NCBI GenBank assembly: GCA_017519965.1
Contig: JAFWRK010000021.1
Coordinates: forward strand, 1-15,308
Direction of reading: 5' to 3'
Length of the DNA: 15,308 nucleotides
Origin: Bacilli bacterium
GTDB lineage: Bacteria > Bacillota_I > Bacilli_A > RF39 > UBA660
Each line of letters starts with the position of its first letter. Positions within the stretch are counted from its first letter, which is position 1. The notes under the pieces were generated by a model that saw only the letters and a list, made by a program, of their open reading frames with translations, was not told where the DNA came from and searched no databases. The position numbers and the translations under genes are program-made. Below are positions 6,176 to 11,653 of the stretch, in pieces.

Positions 6176-6196
6176 ATAAAAATAGATTTATTGCAT

Positions 6197-6220
6197 AAAA
6201 AAAGATTCTATAAAGAATCT
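6197..6220 (-). terminator. Rho-independent terminator after the ricA-like gene
   Basis: Minus-strand AGATTC (6215-6220) pairs with GAATCT (6203-6208) around loop TTTATA, followed by seven U (6197-6203). The stem is short (6 bp) but the U run is good. It separates miaB-ricA from cotE. Confidence 0.75.
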
Positions 6221-6530
6221 AATTAAATAAATTATTAAAATAATTATTAAGTTCATCATTAACATAACTAATCATTTGATTAACTTCTTCTAAATACTGA
6301 TTATACATATGATAAATAGGTATATTGTTTAATTCTTCTTTTAATATATCTAATTCTTCTAAAATACTATCGTCATTACTTCTTATATACTCTTTTTGTA
6401 ATTTCTTTATTTTATTAACTTTAGAGTTAATATCAGTATTATCTTTCATTTTTTCTTTAATCTCTATACATTTTTTATATGCTTCACTATTAGTAATTGT
6501 ATTAACTACATCATCTATTTCTTTATCCAT
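6219..6530 (-). CDS. ricA: YlbF/YmcA-family protein (RicA-like)
   Basis: A 103-residue, almost wholly helical and charged protein of the Com_YlbF family. In B. subtilis YmcA (RicA), YlbF (RicF) and YaaT (RicT) form a complex that helps RNase Y process mRNA and is needed for normal sporulation, competence and biofilm formation. Visible family features are the N-terminal INTITNSEAYKKC-like helix (NTITNSEAYKKCIEIKEKM), KIKKLQKEYIRSN in the middle, and IPIYHMYNQYLEEVNQMI toward the end. It is shorter than B. subtilis YmcA (about 143), and the C-terminal cysteine-bearing part is missing; the only Cys is residue 21. Placement between miaB and cotE points to ricA rather than ricF. The start overlaps the miaB end by 8 bases, so translation is coupled. 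The family call is firm; the paralogue is inferred from position. Confidence 0.8.
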   Translation of the reverse strand: MDKEIDDVVNTITNSEAYKKCIEIKEKMKDNTDINSKVNKIKKLQKEYIRSNDDSILEELDILKEELNNIPIYHMYNQYLEEVNQMISYVNDELNNYFNNLFN

Positions 6531-7938
6531 CTAATTCACCATCTAAACTCCAAGTTTTAGCAGAATTAATTTTAACAGGTACAATACTACCAATCTCTAA
6601 TTCTTTCGAAGATGAAAAATTAATTAATTTGTTAGTTTCACTATATCCATAATACATATTCTTTTTACTAGATACTCCTTCTACTAATACATCCAAAGTT
6701 GTACCTTCTAATTTCTTATTATTTTCTAAAAAATATTTATTAACAACTTCATTTAGTCTTTGAAGTCTATCTTCTTTTTCTTTTAATGGTGTATTATCTT
6801 TTAATTTTTCAGCAGGTGTACCACTTCTAACAGAAAAAACAAATGTAAAAGCATTATCATATTTACAATATTCTACTAATGATAAAGTCTCTTTAAAGTC
6901 TTCTTCCTCTTCTCCTGGAAATCCTACAATAATATCAGTACTAATAGATACTCCAGGTACTATCTTCTTTATTTTATCGAATAATTCTAAATAACTTTCT
7001 CTAGTATATCTTCTACCCATAAGTTTTAAGACTTTAGTAGATCCACTTTGAACAGGTAAATGAACATGAGGCATAATATTAGAATATTTAGCAATTACCT
7101 CTATCATACTATCAGTAAAATCCCAAGGATGAGATGTAGTAAATCTAATTCTAGGAATACCTAATTTAGCAACATCTTCTAATAAGTTAGCTAAATTATA
7201 ATCATCATATAAGTCTTTACCATAAGCATTAACATTTTGACCTAATAAAGTTACTTCTTTATATCCATCTTCTACAAGTTTTTTAACCTCGTTAATGATA
7301 TCTTCTTTTTTTCTACTTCTTTCTCTACCTCTAGTATAAGGAACTATACAATAAGTACAAAATTTATTACAACCATAAATAATATTGACATATGCTTTAT
7401 AATTATTAGCTCTAATTACAGGTAATCCTTCTACTAAATCAGATTCCCTACTTAATACTTCTATTTGTTGTTTATTCTCAACTATAGCTTTATCAATAAT
7501 ATTAGGTAATTCATGCATATTATGAGTACCAAATACAAAATTAACAAATTTATAATCTCTAAGTATTTCTTCTACAACGCTTACTTCTTGAGCCATACAT
7601 CCACATAAGCCAATTAATAACTCAGGTCTTTCTTCTTTTAAATGTTTTAGTCGACCTAGCATACCAAAAGCTTTATTATGAGCATTCTCTCTAATACTAC
7701 ATGTATTAAGTAATACTAAATCAGCTTTTTCATAATCATCTTCTTCAACAAATCCAATAGTAGTAAGTAAAGCTTTAATATTTTCACTATCATGTTCATT
7801 CATTTGACATCCATAAGTCTTAACATGAAAAGTCATACCACTATATTTATTTTTAATAGCTGGATCTATATTAAATTTAATTGTTTTATAATCTCTTTTA
7901 TCTCTAGTTCTAGCTTCTATAAAATCAGGTAACTTCAT
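6523..7938 (-). CDS. miaB: tRNA-2-methylthio-N6-isopentenyladenosine synthase MiaB
   Basis: A 471-residue radical-SAM methylthiotransferase that adds the 2-methylthio group to i6A37 of tRNAs reading UNN codons, using two Fe-S clusters and SAM. The N-terminal methylthiotransferase domain (about 35-160) has the three cluster cysteines: Cys44 in TYGCQMNEHDSE, Cys80 in LLNTCSIRENA and Cys114 in GLCGCMAQ. The radical-SAM motif CNKFCTYC (Cys190, 194, 197) is followed by IVPYTRGRERSR, GQNVNAYG and SGSTKVLKLMGRRYTR, all typical of MiaB rather than RimO or MtaB. A C-terminal TRAM domain covers about 405-470. An N-terminal extension of some 35 residues is as in Bacillus MiaB (509 aa). ATG 7938 has AAAGGGGAA 7 bases upstream. 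It is the first gene of a unit with the ricA-like gene. Confidence 0.96.
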   Translation of the reverse strand: MKLPDFIEARTRDKRDYKTIKFNIDPAIKNKYSGMTFHVKTYGCQMNEHDSENIKALLTTIGFVEEDDYEKADLVLLNTCSIRENAHNKAFGMLGRLKHLKEERPELLIGLCGCMAQEVSVVEEILRDYKFVNFVFGTHNMHELPNIIDKAIVENKQQIEVLSRESDLVEGLPVIRANNYKAYVNIIYGCNKFCTYCIVPYTRGRERSRKKEDIINEVKKLVEDGYKEVTLLGQNVNAYGKDLYDDYNLANLLEDVAKLGIPRIRFTTSHPWDFTDSMIEVIAKYSNIMPHVHLPVQSGSTKVLKLMGRRYTRESYLELFDKIKKIVPGVSISTDIIVGFPGEEEEDFKETLSLVEYCKYDNAFTFVFSVRSGTPAEKLKDNTPLKEKEDRLQRLNEVVNKYFLENNKKLEGTTLDVLVEGVSSKKNMYYGYSETNKLINFSSSKELEIGSIVPVKINSAKTWSLDGELDG

Positions 7939-7964
7939 AATAATTCCCCTTTCAAACTGCTTAT

Positions 7965-7993
7965 ATATTACAATAATTTACAAAGAAAAACAA
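7965..7993 (-). promoter_or_regulatory. Weak candidate promoter of miaB
   Basis: TAATAT (7965-7970) with TTGTTT (7988-7993) at a 17-base spacing. Both hexamers are weak (4 and 3 of 6), and the -35 lies in the 3' arm of the ankyrin-gene terminator, as with other promoters in this window. Confidence 0.33.
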
Positions 7994-8013
7994 GATAAAC
8001 GAGTTATCTTGTT
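7985..8013 (-). terminator. Rho-independent terminator after the ankyrin gene
   Basis: Minus-strand AACAAGATAA (8004-8013) pairs perfectly with TTATCTTGTT (7989-7998) around loop CTCGT, followed by U-rich sequence. It overlaps the stop codon of the ankyrin gene. Confidence 0.88.
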
Positions 8014-8707
8014 AAGCAGCAACTGTATTTAGTGATGACATAATTAAAGTTTCTAATGAATTAGATTTATTATTCAATATTTCTTCTTTAATTAAAGTCA
8101 TATTATTTTTTATTTCATCTATTAATTCCTTCATTCCAGGCATTAATTCTTTTTTCTCTAAATTATTAACAATAATTTCTAAGTTATTTAGTTTAGTATA
8201 CTTACCATAATAAGTATTTTTAATACATACATTAAATAATTTTTGGAAAGAATTAACATCAATATTATTAAATCTCTTATCCTCTAAAAATTTAAAAGCA
8301 GTACATAAATAATTATTATTAATTGCTAAATCTAATATAGTTTCACCTTTATTATTTTGAATATTAGGTAAGAAGTTTTTCTTCTTAGTTAATTGTTCAA
8401 CTACTTTTAAAGCTGATACTGAATTATCTTGAGCTAAGATATGTCCAAAGGTATTACCTTCAACATTTTGATGATTAACATCCCAATTTCTTTTTTTCAT
8501 TAGTTGAATAACCATATCATATTGTTTAGCTTTTAAAAGCCTAGTAACCACATCGTTACCAACACTGTCACATAAGTTAACGTTAATTTTATTCTTTTCG
8601 ATCAATAACTGAATGATCTCAAACTCACCTTGTTTTATCATTGTAAAAATCGCGAGGGGATCATCAGTAAATGCACTAAGCATTCCATTATCACTATTAA
8701 ACATCAT
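8012..8707 (-). CDS. Ankyrin-repeat protein
   Basis: A 231-residue cytoplasmic-looking protein (no signal peptide or membrane segment) with about three ankyrin repeats between residues 18 and 155. Repeat-like units are GEFEIIQLLIEKNKINVN, GNDVVTRLLKAKQYDMVIQL...WDVNHQ, GNTFGHILAQDNSVSALKVV and GETILDLAINNNYLCTAFKFL. Ankyrin repeats bind other proteins, so a partner is expected but unknown. The last 75 residues form charged helices. The frame is open to an ATG at 8782, but a perfect promoter lies inside that extension, so the start is ATG 8707 or the adjacent ATG 8704, with AGAGGTG just upstream; the choice between the two cannot be settled. It is a single-gene unit, divergent from the plus-strand gene at 8889. 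Confidence 0.85.
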   Translation of the reverse strand: MMFNSDNGMLSAFTDDPLAIFTMIKQGEFEIIQLLIEKNKINVNLCDSVGNDVVTRLLKAKQYDMVIQLMKKRNWDVNHQNVEGNTFGHILAQDNSVSALKVVEQLTKKKNFLPNIQNNKGETILDLAINNNYLCTAFKFLEDKRFNNIDVNSFQKLFNVCIKNTYYGKYTKLNNLEIIVNNLEKKELMPGMKELIDEIKNNMTLIKEEILNNKSNSLETLIMSSLNTVAA

Positions 8708-8710
8708 AAA

Positions 8711-8717
8711 CACCTCT
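8711..8717 (-). promoter_or_regulatory. Ribosome binding site of the ankyrin gene
   Basis: AGAGGTG on the minus strand. The AGAGG core lies 5 bases before ATG 8707 and 8 before ATG 8704, so either start is possible, while an upstream start at 8782 is excluded. Confidence 0.75.
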
Positions 8718-8738
8718 TTAAACACGTGACAGTTATCA

Positions 8739-8767
8739 ATTATACACTTATTGTTTTTTCTTGTCAA
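8739..8767 (-). promoter_or_regulatory. Consensus sigma-A promoter of the ankyrin gene
   Basis: TTGACA (8762-8767), a 17-base spacer and TATAAT (8739-8744): a perfect vegetative promoter. Transcription would begin near 8732, giving a leader of about 25 bases that contains the palindrome CACGTG (8723-8728). Confidence 0.92.
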
Positions 8768-8809
8768 ATTACCTTCACCCAATTCTATTATGGTATTTTA
8801 AAAAAAAAC

Positions 8810-8838
8810 TATACAAAATAAGAAAAATGTGGTATAAT
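8810..8838 (+). promoter_or_regulatory. Extended -10 promoter of the 309-aa gene
   Basis: TGGTATAAT (TATAAT at 8833-8838, extended TG at 8830-8831), with TATACA (4 of 6 to the -35 consensus) at 8810-8815 and a 17-base spacer. Transcription should begin near 8845, exactly where a stem-loop starts. Confidence 0.8.
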
Positions 8839-8844
8839 ATTGCC

Positions 8845-8872
8845 AGTTTAAATGAACAGGGTCATTTAGACT
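8845..8872 (+). promoter_or_regulatory. 5'-terminal stem-loop in the leader of the 309-aa gene
   Basis: AGTTTAAATGA (8845-8855) pairs with TCATTTAGACT (8862-8872), 11 bp with one G-U pair, around loop ACAGGG. It begins at the predicted transcript start and ends just before the AAAAGGGGG ribosome site (8873-8881). There is no U run, so it is not a terminator. Such hairpins can protect mRNA 5' ends or bind a regulator; which applies here is unknown. Confidence 0.65.
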
Positions 8873-8888
8873 AAAAGGGGGCTTAAAT

Positions 8889-9818
8889 ATGTTTGATTTA
8901 AGAATTCAAAAAGAGAAATTATTATTACAAATAATAAATTTATCAGAGAATATAAAATGTATTTATGACAAAATGAATATTCACAACAAAGATATACTTG
9001 AAACAGAATTAATAAATAAAATTGAAGAAGAAAAGAAACTAATAGATTCTTTATCTAAAAATGAGAGAAGTTCTATTAATCTTTATTTAGATATTAAAAA
9101 TTTATTAGAAGAAACTAAATTTGATAAGATTAAAATTAATATAGAAGATAAAGAAGCTAGTCGTTTATTTGATAAAGAAATTAACTTAACAAAAAGTCAA
9201 AAAGAAGAATTAAATGACTTAGTTTTAGAAAGAATACAAAATTACTTATTAAATAAGTATAATGAAAAAATTAAACCATCTAAGTTTCAATTAGATAATA
9301 TAGAAATAATAAATAGAAGCGCAATAAACGATTATAATAGTAAATTTGTAGATTCTTTAGAAGAGTTAGAATATAGTTCAAATTCAATAGCTATTTCTAA
9401 TGAAGCAATAAAAACAAGAAATAGTATTTTATTCAGATATCCAAAAATTGAAGATAAACATATAAATGGTAATTATGATATATCTGAATATCAAAAACTA
9501 TTAGATAATGGCTTTAATAGAGATATAGTTAATGATGTATATAATACTACTATGAATCAAATAATTGATACTGAATTAAGAAGTTTATATATAGTTAGAA
9601 ATGATTCTTTAGAAAATAGAGAAACAGCTTTAAGATTTGCTATAAACATGCAAAGATTAAAAGCTGGTCTATACTTCATAAGTAATGATAACTTAGAAGA
9701 ATTATTAGGCCAATATGAATCGTTAAATCAAGATAAAACTAGTGTAAAAGAGATATGCTCCTGTATGGGAAATATTCTAAATAAAAATAAAGTAAAACAA
9801 TTAAAAAAAGTTGACTAA
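8889..9818 (+). CDS. Hypothetical helical, coiled-coil-like protein (309 aa)
   Basis: The only plus-strand gene. The 309-residue product is very rich in Asn, Lys, Glu, Ile and Leu and looks almost wholly helical. Residues 1-70 have heptad-like spacing suggesting a coiled coil (KIEEEKKLIDSLSKNE), and a second charged helical stretch runs over about 75-125. There is no signal peptide, transmembrane segment or enzyme motif that I can name; three cysteines (24 and two in CSC near 289-291). ATG 8889 has GGGGG 7 bases upstream, after an 11-bp leader hairpin. It ends in a palindromic terminator shared with the converging SPFH gene. It is divergent from the ankyrin gene with about 65 bases between their -10/-35 elements. 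I do not recognise the family. Confidence 0.87.
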   Translation: MFDLRIQKEKLLLQIINLSENIKCIYDKMNIHNKDILETELINKIEEEKKLIDSLSKNERSSINLYLDIKNLLEETKFDKIKINIEDKEASRLFDKEINLTKSQKEELNDLVLERIQNYLLNKYNEKIKPSKFQLDNIEIINRSAINDYNSKFVDSLEELEYSSNSIAISNEAIKTRNSILFRYPKIEDKHINGNYDISEYQKLLDNGFNRDIVNDVYNTTMNQIIDTELRSLYIVRNDSLENRETALRFAINMQRLKAGLYFISNDNLEELLGQYESLNQDKTSVKEICSCMGNILNKNKVKQLKKVD

Positions 9819-9834
9819 TTAGTCAACTTTTTTT
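9803..9834. terminator. Perfect-palindrome bidirectional terminator
   Basis: A 32-base perfect palindrome: seven A, an 18-base core reading GTTGACTAATTAGTCAAC, then seven T. It can end the plus-strand 309-aa gene (stop at 9816-9818, inside the core) and the minus-strand SPFH gene (stop at 9840-9842). Confidence 0.92.
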
Positions 9835-9839
9835 GTATC

Positions 9840-10949
9840 TTAATTTAATTTTGCACCACAATTTGTACAGAAGTTTCCACCATTAACTGGACTTCCACAA
9901 TTAGAACAGAATGCTCCACCTGCAGCAGGTTGTTGATTATTGTTCATAGTATTTCTATCGTTAGGTTGAGTGTTCATAGCATTATTAATAGCTCCTCCAA
10001 ACATTCCACCTGATGCCATATTAGCCATACCAACACCAACAAAACCATTCATTGCTCCAGCTTCATTGTTAGCAGCAGCAACAGCAGCATCTCCAAAACT
10101 TCCAACAAGTTTTCCTTGTTGCATGTATCCATTTGAAGATAGTTCGTATTGATCGATTTTCTTATTAGATTCATCATCTAATGTTACAGATTCTACTACG
10201 AATCCAACAATACTTAATCCTCTATCTCTTACAGGTTGATCAAATACCTTTTCTTCCATAATTGTTTTAATTTCATCAGTTGTACTAGGTAACTCTAAAA
10301 CTGGAGTTTTATGATTAGAATTTCCAAGTTCATTTAATACATTTTGGAAAGCTCCAACTACTTCAGCTCTCATTTGTTCTACTAATTCATCTTTCTTAAA
10401 TTCATCAGCAGTACCAGCTATCTTACTCATAAATAAAGAAGGATCAGAAATTTTAAATGTATATTTACCAAAACATTTAACACTAACTCTTAATGGAGTA
10501 ACTTCACCAGTCATTTGATTTGGAATTGGATGTGACCAATCTTGGAATGGAACTGGAGCTGGAGTACCAAAGTTATTATTAATAATATCTTTAGCATTTA
10601 AATAAAATACAGCTTGTTCCTTATTTGGAGCACCATTATAAGTAAAACGAGTCCACATTTCTTTAAATACTTCACCAAATTGTCCAGCAAAGAATGATGG
10701 AGAAGATGATTCATCAAAAGTATAAATTCCTTCTTCAGCAGTAGCATCTAATATTTTACCACTTTGAAAAATAACAGCTACTTGTCCAGGAGCAACTTGA
10801 ATAGCACTATCTTTTGAAATAACACCATTCTTAGTAGATACTCTTCTCATAAGAATATCTTGTCCTAAATCTTCACAACGGATATACTCTTTCCATTGAT
10901 CATGAAGAGTACTTCCAACAGCACTAACTGCCGCTTTAATTAATCCCAT
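9840..10949 (-). CDS. SPFH-domain protein with C-terminal zinc ribbon (YdjI-like)
   Basis: A 369-residue protein. Residues about 15-275 form an SPFH (band-7-like) domain of the YdjI / virion-core-like type: ILMRRVS, AIQVAPGQVAVIFQSGKI (about 49-66), GIYTFD, a middle part with LRVSVKCFGKYTFKISDP, and RGLSIVGFVVESVTLDDE. A low-complexity Ala/Gly/Asn/Met linker (about 285-345) leads to a zinc ribbon: Cys348, 351, 361 and 364 (CSNCG and CTNCG). In B. subtilis YdjI is made with YdjG, YdjH and the PspA paralogue YdjF in an envelope-stress module at the membrane; none of those partners is in this window. No transmembrane segment is visible, so membrane contact would be peripheral. ATG 10949 has AGAGGT 6 bases upstream. 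It has its own promoter and a structured leader of about 90 bases. Confidence 0.88.
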   Translation of the reverse strand: MGLIKAAVSAVGSTLHDQWKEYIRCEDLGQDILMRRVSTKNGVISKDSAIQVAPGQVAVIFQSGKILDATAEEGIYTFDESSSPSFFAGQFGEVFKEMWTRFTYNGAPNKEQAVFYLNAKDIINNNFGTPAPVPFQDWSHPIPNQMTGEVTPLRVSVKCFGKYTFKISDPSLFMSKIAGTADEFKKDELVEQMRAEVVGAFQNVLNELGNSNHKTPVLELPSTTDEIKTIMEEKVFDQPVRDRGLSIVGFVVESVTLDDESNKKIDQYELSSNGYMQQGKLVGSFGDAAVAAANNEAGAMNGFVGVGMANMASGGMFGGAINNAMNTQPNDRNTMNNNQQPAAGGAFCSNCGSPVNGGNFCTNCGAKLN

Positions 10950-10981
10950 ATTAATACCTCTTTCTTAAAAATATTTTTTTA

Positions 10982-11037
10982 GATGAGAGAAGATTGAAAT
11001 AATTATTAACTGGACTACTCAATTACCCAATCTCATC
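10982..11037 (-). promoter_or_regulatory. Structured 5' leader of the SPFH gene
   Basis: GATGAGA (11031-11037) pairs with TCTCATC (10982-10988) as a closing stem. Inside are AGATTG (11028-11033) against CAATCT (10991-10996), which partly competes with it, and TAATT (11021-11025) against AATTA (11000-11004). The closing stem begins about 2 bases from the predicted transcript start and ends 32 bases before the gene. I do not recognise a known riboswitch class. Confidence 0.45.
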
Positions 11038-11045
11038 ATAAGTTT

Positions 11046-11054
11046 ATTATAACA
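11046..11054 (-). promoter_or_regulatory. Extended -10 promoter of the SPFH gene
   Basis: TGTTATAAT on the minus strand (TATAAT at 11046-11051, TG at 11053-11054), without a good -35. The predicted transcript start is near 11039, giving a leader of about 90 bases, much longer than others here. Confidence 0.7.
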
Positions 11055-11066
11055 TAATAAATAACA

Positions 11067-11095
11067 AAATAAAAAGAGAAATAAATTTCTCTTTT
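11067..11095 (-). terminator. Rho-independent terminator after the 185-aa gene
   Basis: Minus-strand AAAAGAGAAA (11086-11095) pairs with TTTCTCTTTT (11072-11081) around loop TTTA, followed by U-rich sequence. It overlaps the stop codon of its gene. Confidence 0.85.
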
Positions 11096-11651
11096 AAAAA
11101 GTTCCATCAAGTTTAGATAAAGTTGCTTTACTTAAATCTGTCATTTTCCACTCACCATCTAATTTATAATACTTAAATTCAATTGAGTAAGAAACCTTTT
11201 CTTTTGTATTTTGCATCTCTTTTAACTTATAATCAACTCTCTTTACTTCAGACATTTCAGGTTCATATATACTTAAATAACTATTTGCTTTATCATAACT
11301 AGAAGCATAATCAAGTACTTCAAATTCTACCTTTACAATAGCATCAATATCCCCAATAACAGGAGTATCTACTATTTTATAATCTAATGCTAAATACTGT
11401 GTTTTAATAATTTCTTTATATTTATTAAATTGCTCATCTGTTAAAACATCATCATATGGATATTTAATTTTATCCATTACTTCACTACTAGCATTTTTAT
11501 ATTTTTTCATAAATGACTCTGTTAATTCTACAGGACCCTTAGGAGAAGCACTTCTTAAGATAACACTACCTAGAAATGCTATTGCTCCTAGTCCAAAAAT
11601 TACTAATGCAATATAAAGTATACCTTTCTTACTTAATTTTAAATTTACCAT
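11094..11651 (-). CDS. Hypothetical single-pass membrane protein (185 aa)
   Basis: A 185-residue protein with a short basic N-terminus (MVNLKLSKKG), one hydrophobic helix at about 11-32 (ILYIALVIFGLGAIAFLG), and an extracytoplasmic domain of about 150 residues without cysteine. The domain mixes helix and strand (YKNASSEVMDKIKY, then IDAIVKVEFEVLDY and VSYSIEFKYYKLDGEWKMTDL), like small NTF2-like or lipoprotein-type folds, but there is no lipobox cysteine and I do not name a family. ATG 11651 lies 2 bases after the stop of the giant GLUG-repeat gene, and AGAGGAGG sits in that gene's last codons, so the two are translated together and probably act at the same membrane site. A terminator follows at once. 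Confidence 0.88.
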   Translation of the reverse strand: MVNLKLSKKGILYIALVIFGLGAIAFLGSVILRSASPKGPVELTESFMKKYKNASSEVMDKIKYPYDDVLTDEQFNKYKEIIKTQYLALDYKIVDTPVIGDIDAIVKVEFEVLDYASSYDKANSYLSIYEPEMSEVKRVDYKLKEMQNTKEKVSYSIEFKYYKLDGEWKMTDLSKATLSKLDGTF

Positions 11652-11653
11652 TT

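Noticed and set aside
6325..6534. Plus-strand open frame of 69 codons opposite the ricA-like gene
   Set aside because: It is antisense to a well-supported, translationally coupled gene and has no SD.
8630..8821. Plus-strand open frame of 63 codons over the ankyrin promoter
   Set aside because: It crosses a perfect minus-strand promoter and the divergent control region and has no SD.
9970..10152. Plus-strand open frame of 60 codons opposite the SPFH gene
   Set aside because: It mirrors the Ala/Gly/Asn linker of the SPFH protein, which yields a proline/alanine-rich shadow; no SD.
11022..11039. Six-codon leader frame starting at the SPFH transcript start
   Set aside because: ATGATGAGATTG... 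to TGA is present at the predicted 5' end, but it is too short and has no SD; chance in A+T-rich DNA explains it.
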